From Phycisphaerae bacterium (GTDB taxonomy: Bacteria > Planctomycetota > Phycisphaerae > Sedimentisphaerales > Anaerobacaceae): a DNA stretch of 64,000 nt. The stretch lies in the NCBI GenBank assembly GCA_012744475.1, contig JAAYBV010000041.1, positions 49,822-113,821 of the forward strand, in the 5' to 3' direction. The translations under genes and the position numbers were made by a program. How positions within the stretch are numbered: position 1 is the stretch's first letter; every line of letters begins with the position of its first letter. Below are positions 8,863 to 17,881 of the stretch, piece after piece. The notes below the pieces were generated by a model. That model was not told the DNA's origin. It saw only the letters and a program-made list of their open reading frames with translations, and did no database searches.

Positions 8863-9109
8863 ATCCGTATGCCCAGCTCTTCTCTCGCGCCGGACGCGCC
8901 AGACAAGCCCCCCGTGACCAGATGACAGAGCCTCAATGAATCTATGCTATGCGGCTGCGATAGGGGAAGCAAGTGAAAGTTACAAAAGCTGAGAGGCTTT
9001 GTCCGCGTTAGGAAATGCCATCGGCTGGCCGAAGAAACACCACCATTCAGGTCGGATTTGGATTGTCGCACCGACCAGACATGAACGCCGGGAAGCAAAC
9101 GCTCTATGT

Positions 9110-11479
9110 TCAGGCCTCGTGCCCCCGTACGTTCTGCCGCAATGTAGCTTCCAGATGCTGGTCGGCTTGCGGGGTCAGAGGCGTCGCCATCGCGTGCGGC
9201 CGGATCGGCAGCGAAACCGTGAACGTCGCGCCCTTGTTCGGTTCGCTCTCAACGTCGATTCGGCCCCCGTGGGCAGCCACGATCTTGGTGACGATGGCCA
9301 ATCCGAGCCCCGTCCCCTTGATCTCCTTGCCAGGGCGGGGCACGCGATAGAATCGTTCGAATATGCGCGGCAACGCCTCTCGCGGAATGCCCATTCCCGT
9401 ATCACTGATTTTGACCTGGAGGTGGTCGTCTCGGCGGCCGACGCAGACCCGGATGTCGCCTCCCTCGGGGGTGAACTTGATCGCGTTGCTCAGCAGATTT
9501 GTGACAACCTGAACGATTCGGTCGCCGTCAAGCGGGATAAGCGGAAGATGGGGCTCGATCTCGGCGCTCAAGTGGACGCCCCGCTTGCTCGCAAACGGCA
9601 ACATCGTATGGTAGGCCTCTTCGACCACCCGGTCGAGAGCGCCTTCCTGCATGTTGAACGTCATCTTTCCGGCGTCCAGTCTCTGAAAATCCAGAACATC
9701 GTTGATCAGTCGGCCCAGCCTCTCGATGTTCCGTCTCGCGACGTCCAGGAAATGCATCTGGTCCTTGTTGATCTTCCCGGCCTCTTCATTCAGCAGAATC
9801 GTCACCGCCTCGTTGATGGAAGTCAGAGGCGTCCGCAATTCGTGCGAGATGGTCGAGACGAATTGCGACTTCATCTCTACGGCTTCGCGCAGTTCCTCTT
9901 CCGCGCGTCGACGGTCGGTGATGTCGTCGATGGCTACGACCACATGCTTGCCGGAATCGATACTGACCGGTTCGACGCTTGCCAGCAGCCAGGGCAGCAC
10001 CGTCTCGCCATTGTCGTTCAGAGCCGGTCGGATTTCCAGGCCCCGAATGGGCTTCTCGGACTCCAAGGACGCCTGAATCATCGTCCGCAACGAACACTCT
10101 TCCTCCTCCCTCGCGCCTCGGCGACAATCGGGGAGGTTGCCGCAGTACATGCAGCTCAGAGCTTCGCAGGGCTCCTTGCCGATGATCTCCCGATAGTCTT
10201 TTCCCGAGAGATGACGAATCGTCTCGTTGGCGCGCACCACGGTCATCTGCTCGTTCACCAGCAGCATGCCGACCGGCGCCGCGTCGAAGATGGCCTCCAG
10301 GTTCTTCTGCTTTCGATCGAGAATCTCGTGAATCCGCGTTCGCTCCGTCACGTCCGCATCGGCCCCTCGGTATCCGATCAGCCTGCCGTTCTCATCGAGA
10401 ATCGGAACGCCGCTGCGCAGCAGAAACACGATGCGGCCGTCCTTGTGCAGGTTGCGCGTCTGGAATTCCGTGAACACGTCGTTCCGGCTGAAGATCTCAA
10501 AAGCCTGGGCTTTCAACAGCGCGGCGTCCTCCGGATGAAGGAAATCGTAGAAGTGCTTCTTGCCGAGGATCTCCTCCGGTTTGTACCCGAGAATCCTCTC
10601 GATGATCGGACTGGCATACGTGTACAGGCCCTGGGCGTCCACCTCCCAGATCCATTCCCGCGCGTTTTCGACAACCTGACGGAACCGCTCTTCCGACTGG
10701 CGCAGCGCCTGCTCCATGCGCCGACGCTCGGTGATGTCCCGAACCACACCGATCGAACCGCTCGCCACGCCATCCGAGTCCTTCAGTACGCTCAGTGAGA
10801 TGTCCACATCGATCAGATCGCCTCCCTGCCGATACATCCGCGTTTCCAGATGATGCTGCATGCCCTTCTGGCGGATGCTCAGGGTGCGAATCCGCTGCCA
10901 TTCCGCGTCCGGGTAGATGCTGCGTACGGACCGCCCCAGCAAATCCGTCTCGGTCATTCCCAGCAGTTCCTCGGTGAACTTGTTCCACGAGACGAGGCGT
11001 TCCTCCTTGTCCACCATCATGATGGCTACGGCGGAGTTGTCGAAGATCGTGCGATAGCGATGCTCGGCCGCCTGCAACTGACGCTCCGCCTTCTTGCGCT
11101 CCAGCGCGTAGCGGACCGACCGCATCAGCAGCGTGCTGTCCACCTGCCCCTTGATCAGGTAGTCCTGCACGCCCTTCTGCACGGCGGACGTCGCGGTCAG
11201 CTCGTCATCCAGGCCGCTCAGCACGATGATGGGCACGTGCGGGGCGCGGCTCTGGATGTTGATGACCGATTCGGTGCCACGACTGTCGGGCAGTCCCAGA
11301 TCCAGCAGGACGACGTCGAACGCCGACTCCTTCAGACAATCCAGGGCCGTCGACAGACGATCGGCATACCGGACCTCCGCGACCTCGAGAGACGACTTCG
11401 CCAGGAGTCTCTCCAACAGTTTGCGGTCGACCACATCGTCTTCTACGATGAGGATTCGCAATGCTCTGCCTGTAGTCAA
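9110..11479 (-). CDS. Hybrid REC-PAS-PAS-PAS histidine kinase with Cys-rich PAS
   Basis: 789 residues from a TTG start at 11479, which has AAAGGAG 8 bases upstream. A GTG at 11539 overlapping the previous stop (GTGA) is possible, but its extra 20 residues look non-coding. Order: receiver (about 7-125, phospho-acceptor Asp about 60 in VVLLDLGLPD), three PAS domains (about 140-255, 265-380, 390-520), HisKA (STISHELRTPL, His about 546) and HATPase_c ending in GTGLGLAIV. The third PAS has an insert with five Cys (about 438, 443, 446, 452, 462; CEALSCMYCGNLPDC), a pattern suited to a metal or Fe-S site. No membrane segment is seen. It follows the receiver-only gene and is likely co-transcribed with it. 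Confidence 0.85.
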   Translation of the reverse strand: MTTGRALRILIVEDDVVDRKLLERLLAKSSLEVAEVRYADRLSTALDCLKESAFDVVLLDLGLPDSRGTESVINIQSRAPHVPIIVLSGLDDELTATSAVQKGVQDYLIKGQVDSTLLMRSVRYALERKKAERQLQAAEHRYRTIFDNSAVAIMMVDKEERLVSWNKFTEELLGMTETDLLGRSVRSIYPDAEWQRIRTLSIRQKGMQHHLETRMYRQGGDLIDVDISLSVLKDSDGVASGSIGVVRDITERRRMEQALRQSEERFRQVVENAREWIWEVDAQGLYTYASPIIERILGYKPEEILGKKHFYDFLHPEDAALLKAQAFEIFSRNDVFTEFQTRNLHKDGRIVFLLRSGVPILDENGRLIGYRGADADVTERTRIHEILDRKQKNLEAIFDAAPVGMLLVNEQMTVVRANETIRHLSGKDYREIIGKEPCEALSCMYCGNLPDCRRGAREEEECSLRTMIQASLESEKPIRGLEIRPALNDNGETVLPWLLASVEPVSIDSGKHVVVAIDDITDRRRAEEELREAVEMKSQFVSTISHELRTPLTSINEAVTILLNEEAGKINKDQMHFLDVARRNIERLGRLINDVLDFQRLDAGKMTFNMQEGALDRVVEEAYHTMLPFASKRGVHLSAEIEPHLPLIPLDGDRIVQVVTNLLSNAIKFTPEGGDIRVCVGRRDDHLQVKISDTGMGIPREALPRIFERFYRVPRPGKEIKGTGLGLAIVTKIVAAHGGRIDVESEPNKGATFTVSLPIRPHAMATPLTPQADQHLEATLRQNVRGHEA

Positions 11480-11535
11480 TGGCGTTCTCCTTTGCTCCCG
11501 TCGGTGGAAACCACCCTCCGGTCCTGGGACGCCGG

Positions 11536-11949
11536 TCACTGGCTCCCGTGGCCCTTCAGAATGGCCTGGATCTTGGACATGAGCTGCGCGAAATCAAACG
11601 GCTTGGTCACGTAGTCCGACACCCCATGTGCCGAGGCGGCCGCAATGTCCTGTGCCGCACACCGAGCCGTCAGCATGATCACCGGAATGTGCTTCAGGGC
11701 GGGATCGGCCCGCAATTCCTCAAGCATCTCGTGCCCGTTCATCAGGGGCATGTTCGTATCGAGAAGGATCAGATCCGGCTTCTCTGCCGCGGCCCGCTCC
11801 AGACCTTCCCGCCCATTGGAGGCCGTGAACGTCTGAAAATCGGCGAATTTCAGGCGGTATTCGACCGTGCTGACCAGATCGGGCTCATCATCCACGATCA
11901 GGATCTTCATCTGCGACGTCTGCTTCTTGGCTTTGAACAGTCCTAACAC
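11536..11949 (-). CDS. Single-domain response regulator (CheY-like receiver)
   Basis: 137 residues, essentially one receiver domain: acidic pocket VDDEPD (about 19-24), phospho-acceptor Asp about 64 in LILLDTNMPLMNG, Thr in IMLTA, and Lys in YVTKPFD. There is no output domain, so it acts through protein contacts. I chose the GTG at 11949 because AAAGGAG lies 8 bases upstream; an in-frame ATG at 11967 overlaps that signal. It follows the secretin gene by 66 bases and precedes the hybrid kinase on the same strand, which links signalling to the secretion/pilus cluster, much as PilG/PilH-type receivers do. That link is inference from position. Confidence 0.82.
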   Translation of the reverse strand: MLGLFKAKKQTSQMKILIVDDEPDLVSTVEYRLKFADFQTFTASNGREGLERAAAEKPDLILLDTNMPLMNGHEMLEELRADPALKHIPVIMLTARCAAQDIAAASAHGVSDYVTKPFDFAQLMSKIQAILKGHGSQ

Positions 11950-12015
11950 GTTCGTGTCTCCTTTCATCAGGCGCGGCAGGAGGGTTTTGAGTCGCCCGTG
12001 CCACGTACGTTGTGT

Positions 12016-13335
12016 CTACTTGGTTCCTGTGTGGGTTTCAGTCTCCGATCCCGGACGCTCCGAGGTCGCACTCGACGACGGTTCGGACACGTCGCTGCGC
12101 TCGGCCCGGCTCGGGTCGCCTTCCGACAGCAGAGACGCTCCGCGGAGGGCCTCATATCGTGCCGCGACAGAACTGGGCAACGGCTCGCCATTGTGGATGT
12201 GCGGCGACAGCAGCACGACCAGCTCGGATCGGTTCGTGACCATTCTGCGACTCTTGAAGAAATAGCCGATCAACGGCAGATCTCCGAGCAGCGGGACCTG
12301 GCTGACTTCCTCCGTCTTTTCCTGACGGCGGAGCCCGCCCATGACCACAATCTGCCCGTCGTCGAGCAACAACGAGGTGTTGGCTCTCCGCGTGTCCACC
12401 ACGGGCACACCCTGATCGCTCGCGCCCGTGCGGACGTTCTGCTCGGCCGTTACCGTTACGAGAATACTGTTCCCATCGGTGACGGTTGCGGTCACCTGGA
12501 GCGTAACGCCCACATCCTTGAACTGCGTCGTGCTCAGCGCTTCCTGCCCGCCCGTGGCGGAATCGATCAGCTCCTTGTACGGGATCTCCTCGACGGCCTG
12601 AATGGTCGCCGACTGTCCGCTGACCACCAGCGTGCTGGGGCTCGCCAGGATGTCCACATCCCTCTTCTGCTGAAGGACATGGAGCACATGCCGGATCGTT
12701 CCGCTGATCACGCTGAAGTCCCCGCCAAGCCCGACGGTGTTGAAGGCTGTGGCGTTGCCGATCGTTTCAGCGTCTTCGACCGTGGAGCGGAGCCGCGAGC
12801 TGCTGACGTTTTGCCGGTAGATCACATCATATCGGTTGTCGCTCAGGAGATCCCAGTTGATCCCGATTTCCGTATCGTTCTTGAGTTGGACGTCGAGGAT
12901 CACCACCTCCACCATCACCTGCGGCGGAATACGATCCGCCTTCTTGACTTCCGCCAGAATCTTCGCCAGATTCTCGGGCGTGTCGCAGATGACCACGGAG
13001 TTGTTCTGTTTGTTGACCGCCACCATGCCAAACGATGTCACCATCTTGTCCAGCACGGTCTTGAGACTCGTGGCATCGAGGAACTTCAGCACGACGGTCT
13101 CCAGCAGAAGATCAGGGTTCTCCTCCGGCGCTTCCTGCGGTTCTGCTTCTGGCGGTTTGGCCTCCACAGAGACCGGTACGGGGCGGACGGCCTCGATTGC
13201 AGAAAAGGGGTTCTCCCGCCCGATGGCATCGCCGCTGCCGTTCGACTGCGCGGCGCGGCTTTCCGGCGGTCCCAGGATCACCCACGGAAGCAACAGACCT
13301 ATCCCAAAACCAACGACCCATCTGGAGTTACTCAT
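12016..13335 (-). CDS. Secretin (GspD/PilQ-type outer membrane channel)
   Basis: 439 residues with an N-terminal hydrophobic export signal. After a Pro/Glu-rich linker (about 45-75) comes an N1-like secretin domain (about 78-135: VVLKFLDATSLKTVLDKMV, then NNSVVICDTPENLAKI). The secretin core follows (about 145-400) with VMVEVVILDVQL and the signature VPLLGDLPLIGYFFKS. The tail is Ser/Glu-rich. Secretins form the outer-membrane gate for type II secretion or type IV pili. At 439 residues it is shorter than most GspD/PilQ (about 600-750) and has fewer N-domains. It overlaps the PilO-like gene by 8 bases, which supports a single machine. Confidence 0.85.
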   Translation of the reverse strand: MSNSRWVVGFGIGLLLPWVILGPPESRAAQSNGSGDAIGRENPFSAIEAVRPVPVSVEAKPPEAEPQEAPEENPDLLLETVVLKFLDATSLKTVLDKMVTSFGMVAVNKQNNSVVICDTPENLAKILAEVKKADRIPPQVMVEVVILDVQLKNDTEIGINWDLLSDNRYDVIYRQNVSSSRLRSTVEDAETIGNATAFNTVGLGGDFSVISGTIRHVLHVLQQKRDVDILASPSTLVVSGQSATIQAVEEIPYKELIDSATGGQEALSTTQFKDVGVTLQVTATVTDGNSILVTVTAEQNVRTGASDQGVPVVDTRRANTSLLLDDGQIVVMGGLRRQEKTEEVSQVPLLGDLPLIGYFFKSRRMVTNRSELVVLLSPHIHNGEPLPSSVAARYEALRGASLLSEGDPSRAERSDVSEPSSSATSERPGSETETHTGTK

Positions 13336-13969
13336 CGTGTTCCATCTCTTTCGCAGTGGTCATGTAGATCGTGATCACAAGCTCACAGGCGACATTCTCC
13401 GTATCTGCCGCCAGCGAGGTCATCTGGCACCGGTCAATCCAGACCTTCTTTTTGCGGGACTGAAGGATTCCAATAAGCCGGACCACGCTTTGGTAGGGGC
13501 CATAGACCGTAATCAGCGCCCCCCTGGCGAGGAGCGACGTCACCGGCAACCGTGTCTCGGAATCTTCAGATTCCGCGCCCGACGGCACTTCGCGTGTCTT
13601 CAATCTCTCTGCCTGGAGGTAGCTCAGCGATATGAGACGGCAGCCCGCCTCGTTGCACGGCTCCTGCAAGTTGCGCAGGAAGTCCTCCGCGTCGCTCACA
13701 TCGAACGTCACCTGCGACCACGCGGAACGCTGCGCCAGCAGTCGCTCCAATTCCTCGCGCTTCTGCCGGACCTTGTCATTCACAACCGTACTGGTCTCGT
13801 TCCGCCGGCCGGCGGCCCGCTCATAACGTTGCGATGCGACCAGCAGGGTCACGTGAGGGTGAACGACCCAGTTATAGATGCCGACGATGCCGATCAGGAG
13901 CAGGGCTCCGATGGCGGCTCGTTCATGCCTTCGTGTGAGCGTATTGAGGTTCACGATCTGCATCTTCAC
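13328..13969 (-). CDS. PilO/GspM-like inner-membrane assembly protein
   Basis: 213 residues. A short cytoplasmic N-terminus is followed by one membrane helix (about 17-37, AIGALLLIGIVGIYNWVV), a coiled coil (about 45-85) and a small ferredoxin-like periplasmic domain (about 90-205). This is the PilO/GspM layout that links the platform to the secretin. The GTG at 13969 overlaps the TGA of the PilM-PilN gene (GTGA); an ATG two codons later is also possible. Identification relies on topology and the PilMN-PilO-secretin order more than on strong sequence motifs. Confidence 0.65.
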   Translation of the reverse strand: MKMQIVNLNTLTRRHERAAIGALLLIGIVGIYNWVVHPHVTLLVASQRYERAAGRRNETSTVVNDKVRQKREELERLLAQRSAWSQVTFDVSDAEDFLRNLQEPCNEAGCRLISLSYLQAERLKTREVPSGAESEDSETRLPVTSLLARGALITVYGPYQSVVRLIGILQSRKKKVWIDRCQMTSLAADTENVACELVITIYMTTAKEMEHDE

Positions 13970-15477
13970 CGTATCTCTCCCGGGGCCAGGGTACAGGTGA
14001 TCGCGTACCGAATGGCTCCGTCTCTACCCTGGATGCGCCTGGCTTCGAGCAATTCTGCCCGCGCGATGCTGTCCGAACGGTTCAACATCGAAACCAGTGT
14101 GGCTACGTCCTCATTGGATTCGCACACCCCCTCCACCTGCAGGATGGATGTGCCGTCCACCGTCAACTCGGTCAACTGCGCCTGCTTCGGAACGGCCGCG
14201 CCCACGTCACCGAGCAGTTGCACCCAATCGACCGCAGGATGGGACTGGACCGCCCGCGTCAGGCATTCCATCTCGGCGGTTGTGGCCGCAATTTGCGTCT
14301 CCGTCGCGGCCAGTTCCGCCACGGCGTCCGCCAGACTCTGATCGCCTCGCTTCAGTTCCGCCTGTTGCATTGCGGCGATCCGGCCCTGCATGCGCATCAC
14401 AGTCCACCGCACAGCCCCGGTCCCCAGAATGACCGCAAGCAACAGGGCGGCCAGACCGATGGCCGTCAGGACCAGATTCCGCTGCACGACCGTGGCACGG
14501 TCGGCCTCCTTGGGAAGCAGATTCACGGTCGCCGCCTTCGGCCCATCCACCAGAAACCGCATGGCCAGACCGAGCGCGGTGATGGAGCCCTTTCCCGAAA
14601 GACCCGGTTCGATGGCCACGTGGTCGGACAGGGTGCTCCGCGTCCAGACCTCCACGGCCTCGCAGGCGACCTTCGATCGGATCGTTTCCCCCGCCTCCAC
14701 CGGCGCAAGGTCATGCTCGTCGTCGATCACCACCATACTCGGAATCGTTGTCCCCTCGACCGTGTAGAACTGAAGGACGGCGTTGATGTCGTCGGCTACC
14801 TGATCGTATCTATCGACGGGAGACGGAGCACTTGGTGCCAAGGTCCGGGACCGTATGAAGTCCACGGCGCCCTTCTGCAGGACGGCCAGGGTCAGCAGCC
14901 CCCCCTTGAGCAGGGCCAGCATGACGTTCGGGCCGAGCCTCTCGCGAGACTTCGCTGCCCGGAACACTCGCACACAGGCCAGGATGGCCGGCTCGACAGC
15001 ATCGGCGCCGACGCCGACGTTCCCACAAGCGCGAACCAGGGCCTCCACGCCGGCCTGGTCGGCCGCCGCCACCAGGGCCCTGCCAGGCGTGCTCTTTCGC
15101 ACAGGGGCCATCACATGGTAGTCAGAGGCGGTCTTTCTGCCGGAAAACGCCGCGTACTGCGCGATTTCGTCGCGGACATACCCCGTGACGGCCTGCGGGT
15201 CGTCTTCCTCCAGGGGAACCACGCGGACCAGCGTGCCGGACAGCGGCACAGACAGCACCGTGCGTCCTGACCGCGTGCGACATTCCCTCGCGACCTTCAG
15301 GACCTTCAACAGACCTGTGACATCGACGATGCGGCCGCCCTCGATCGTACCGACGGGCACAGACGCACGGGACGTCGCCAGCACGCGGAACCCGTCGCGA
15401 GTCTTCTTGAGCAACACGGCGTTGACTTCGTCGCCGACGATGTCGATGCCCAGCGATGTCGTCATGGTGGATTTCAT
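13966..15477 (-). CDS. PilM-PilN fusion (GspL-like assembly protein)
   Basis: 503 residues. Residues about 1-320 form an actin-like ASKHA domain of PilM/GspL type (LGIDIVGDEVNAVLL at the start, TVLSVPLSG, then DINAVLQFY). From about 335 comes a PilN part: the cytoplasmic motif NLLPKE, a membrane helix (about 355-378), a coiled coil and a small periplasmic domain. In type IV pilus systems PilM and PilN are usually separate proteins joined through the PilN INLLP motif; here both parts are on one chain, as in GspL of type II systems. The ATG at 15477 overlaps the upstream stop (ATGA). The frame is open upstream to 16011, but that part is antisense-like noise. Confidence 0.75.
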   Translation of the reverse strand: MKSTMTTSLGIDIVGDEVNAVLLKKTRDGFRVLATSRASVPVGTIEGGRIVDVTGLLKVLKVARECRTRSGRTVLSVPLSGTLVRVVPLEEDDPQAVTGYVRDEIAQYAAFSGRKTASDYHVMAPVRKSTPGRALVAAADQAGVEALVRACGNVGVGADAVEPAILACVRVFRAAKSRERLGPNVMLALLKGGLLTLAVLQKGAVDFIRSRTLAPSAPSPVDRYDQVADDINAVLQFYTVEGTTIPSMVVIDDEHDLAPVEAGETIRSKVACEAVEVWTRSTLSDHVAIEPGLSGKGSITALGLAMRFLVDGPKAATVNLLPKEADRATVVQRNLVLTAIGLAALLLAVILGTGAVRWTVMRMQGRIAAMQQAELKRGDQSLADAVAELAATETQIAATTAEMECLTRAVQSHPAVDWVQLLGDVGAAVPKQAQLTELTVDGTSILQVEGVCESNEDVATLVSMLNRSDSIARAELLEARRIQGRDGAIRYAITCTLAPGEIR

Positions 15478-15869
15478 TCGTTCACCCACATACGATCGAT
15501 GACCACACGATGGGGCGGTCTTCCCGGCGCCACGGTGACATCCGCTTTCATTCTTGCCGAGTGCCCACGAGCAGATGTCCCGACGGACGTAATCTGCGAT
15601 CCGTCCAGCGTCACGGTATAGGCGCCGCCAACGAAGGGCTTGGCGGCAAAACCGGCACGCCATGCCGCATTCGCCCGAAGCTGCGCCAGCGCGTCGTTCA
15701 ATCCGGCCTCGGCGACCGCCCGTGCTTCGGCCGCGCGAACATGGTTCTCCATAATCTGAATCTCCTCGGTGTTGATCTGCAGCATGCCTGTGAGGATCGC
15801 GGCCAGCAGCGCCACGATGAACACCGCCATGATGAGCACCACACCTCGATGATGATGGTTGTCGCGCAT
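15474..15869 (-). CDS. Short GspK/PilX-like minor pseudopilin
   Basis: 131 residues. The N-terminus has a basic stretch and then a hydrophobic helix (HRGVVLIMAVFIVALLAAI, about 8-28) with the PilX/GspK-type start, followed by TEEIQIMENHVRAAEARAVA and AEAGLNDALAQL, the typical helix of this family. True GspK is about 300 residues, so only the N-terminal pilin core and a small beta domain are present. I use the ATG at 15869; a TTG 7 codons upstream overlaps the previous gene. It precedes the PilM-PilN gene with an ATGA overlap. Confidence 0.6.
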   Translation of the reverse strand: MRDNHHHRGVVLIMAVFIVALLAAILTGMLQINTEEIQIMENHVRAAEARAVAEAGLNDALAQLRANAAWRAGFAAKPFVGGAYTVTLDGSQITSVGTSARGHSARMKADVTVAPGRPPHRVVIDRMWVNE

Positions 15870-15877
15870 AGCCACCG

Positions 15878-17206
15878 TCAGAAGTCGCAATCGAGATCCA
15901 CGTGAATACGTCCGCCGCCCTCGAGGCCGGCCGCCTTGATTTTGCCGAAGAATTCCGCCTGACTCCAGATGCCCACGCTGCCCCGAGGATTCTGAAGAAC
16001 CGCGTGCGCAACAGCCTGCGTGCTGATCTGAAAACTGGCGCCGACGCCGATCAGGTTGATGCGCAGTTGCGAAGGATCGCCTGCACTGTTGAGCCGGGAA
16101 TGGGCGGAAATCTCGACACCATCGCCGACATAGATCGTCGCGCTGGAATCGGGCAGAATCCTCAGTTCCGCGTGGCTATTCGCTCGGAGCGTTCCCTTGA
16201 CCAGAAGCGTGACGTGTCCGTCGATGACGAGGACGGAGTGGCCGCCCATGCTGATGGATTCCACATAGCGATCGGAGTCGATGGTCCGAGTCTGCTGGCC
16301 GGTCACTTCGACAGGACCGTTGCATACCCCGCTGAACGGAAGTCCGGTCGGCGCCGACAACACAGGGATATCCACAGGACTGGACAGCGACGCACGACGT
16401 CCCGTGATCTCTGAAAGCCCCCACGTGGCGATTCCCGTCTGGGGGTCTCCGCCCGGGCCGACATAGGCGTCGCCTCGGATTATGGCGCTGCTCCAGAGCG
16501 TAATCGCCTGGCTGGTGGTCGCGTTGACGGAGACGACGGCCTCGGCTCCCGGCTGCGTTGAATCGTAGGGGCCCTGCGACGACCGATAGCTGTCGATGCA
16601 GATGTCTTTGCCGCCCCAGGCAACGGAGTCGCGCAGCGCCACGCCGGGCTCGAACGTATCCGGCGTCTCCTGCCCGAACGACCCAGGACGGATGTACACA
16701 CGCGTGGCGAACGTCTTGTCGCTGCCGAGCCGCGCTGGGTTGGCAAAGGTGGTTTCCACTGTCACGAATCGAATCGATGACGCCTCGACGGTCGCTGTCG
16801 TGAAGTCTTCGCCGTCATAGCACGCCAGACAGAACCGACGGACCGGACCGGCCAACTCGCCTGCCTCGCCCGTCGGGCCGAACCGGACGTAGCCGTTCGG
16901 GCCGAGGTCGTATCGGCAGACGGTCCCATCACGGACGGTGAACTCGATGAAGCCGTGATCCTGCCACGGTGGGCTGACGTCCGTGATTCGAGCCGCCGTC
17001 GCCAGCGTGCGATGGAGGTGGTCCGTCAGAACCCGGGCATTCTGAACGACTTCCCCGTTGGCCTCCCATGTATCCCAATGATTTCGGACGCCGGCCAGCA
17101 CCGGCACCATGGCTGTGAAGATAACCGCCATGACCGCCATGGCGATCACCATCTCGACAAGTGTCAGGGCCTTGGCCCCTTCGGCATTGTTCATCTTCTT
17201 CTGCAT
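15878..17206 (-). CDS. PilW/GspJ-like pseudopilin fused to a beta-helix (DUF7305-like) domain
   Basis: 442 residues. A type III prepilin leader leads into LTLVEMVIAMAVMAVIF (about 15-31), with Glu at position 5 of the mature helix. Residues about 35-205 look like a PilW/GspJ minor pilin (NARVLTDHLHRTLATAARI). From about 220 to the end the sequence becomes repeats of hydrophobic-Gly-Asn type (GHSVLVIDGHVTLLVKGTL, SSATIYVGDGVEISAHSRLN). That resembles the beta-helix DUF7305 domain often attached to pilin-like proteins. The fusion places a surface-exposed beta-helix on a minor pilin. Start at 17206; another ATG four codons on is equally possible. The 240 bases upstream (17207-17446) show no gene. 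Confidence 0.65.
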   Translation of the reverse strand: MQKKMNNAEGAKALTLVEMVIAMAVMAVIFTAMVPVLAGVRNHWDTWEANGEVVQNARVLTDHLHRTLATAARITDVSPPWQDHGFIEFTVRDGTVCRYDLGPNGYVRFGPTGEAGELAGPVRRFCLACYDGEDFTTATVEASSIRFVTVETTFANPARLGSDKTFATRVYIRPGSFGQETPDTFEPGVALRDSVAWGGKDICIDSYRSSQGPYDSTQPGAEAVVSVNATTSQAITLWSSAIIRGDAYVGPGGDPQTGIATWGLSEITGRRASLSSPVDIPVLSAPTGLPFSGVCNGPVEVTGQQTRTIDSDRYVESISMGGHSVLVIDGHVTLLVKGTLRANSHAELRILPDSSATIYVGDGVEISAHSRLNSAGDPSQLRINLIGVGASFQISTQAVAHAVLQNPRGSVGIWSQAEFFGKIKAAGLEGGGRIHVDLDCDF

Positions 17207-17446
17207 GATTTCGGACCGTACGCAGCATCAGCGCTGGACCGTCATTTCTTCGGCATGGCCACGCCCTTCCGTTAGCTGACTTCTGCGGCCGGCGCAAGTT
17301 TGCCGCATCGGTGCGCCGGCCCGCAATCGCCGTCTCCAGGAAGCCACAGGGCCGTTCTTATCGGTCAATGAAAGGGGCACAATGGACGTGGGAAGGAGAC
17401 CCAACCTCAGGCCCGATAACGCGACCACGCGGGCCGGCCGGGGAAG

Positions 17447-17881
17447 TCACCGCATCCTCGCAATATAGGTCGTCAGACGAACCTGCGTCTCGCTGTCGGA
17501 CAGGTGTCCGTCCGAGTCCGTATCCCATCCGACCGCTACGGAGACCCGACGCAGATCGGCGTCTTCGTCATCCTCCACATGGCAGAGGTAGCCGCCGGTC
17601 AGGGGCTCTGAGCTTTCGTCGAAGGGATTCGTGTAATGATGGATCGACCGGGCGCGGACCTCCTCCAGCTTGTTCTGCGCCAGAATGAGGGACTGGGTCT
17701 TGTGTTCGATGGCGGCGCCGGTCATCTGGGCAATCGTCAATGCACGGAGCATCGGCACCAGAGCGATCGCCAGGATGGCCGAGGCCACGGTCACTTCCGC
17801 GAGCGTCATGCCCCGGGGCCGATCCCGATTTGCTCTCCTACTCTCGACGGGAGATCGATCTGTCTGCCGTGTGTTTACCAT
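17447..17881 (-). CDS. GspI/PilV-like minor pseudopilin
   Basis: 144 residues. A long basic leader (about 24 residues) precedes the prepilin motif GMTLAEVTVASAILAIALVP, cleaved after Gly with Glu at mature position 5, as prepilin peptidase substrates require. The helix continues to KLEEVRARSIHHY, the GspI/PilV pattern. The C-terminal domain ends in TQVRLTTYIARMR. The ATG at 17881 lies inside the preceding GspH-like gene (44-base overlap); a GTG six codons upstream is also possible. Minor pseudopilins of this type prime assembly of the pseudopilus tip. Confidence 0.7.
   Translation of the reverse strand: MVNTRQTDRSPVESRRANRDRPRGMTLAEVTVASAILAIALVPMLRALTIAQMTGAAIEHKTQSLILAQNKLEEVRARSIHHYTNPFDESSEPLTGGYLCHVEDDEDADLRRVSVAVGWDTDSDGHLSDSETQVRLTTYIARMR

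Noticed and set aside
8980..9010. Small hairpin (ACAAAAGC / GCTTTGT) between the two kinase genes.
   Set aside because: Imperfect stem with one bulge and no U-tract; too weak to call a terminator.
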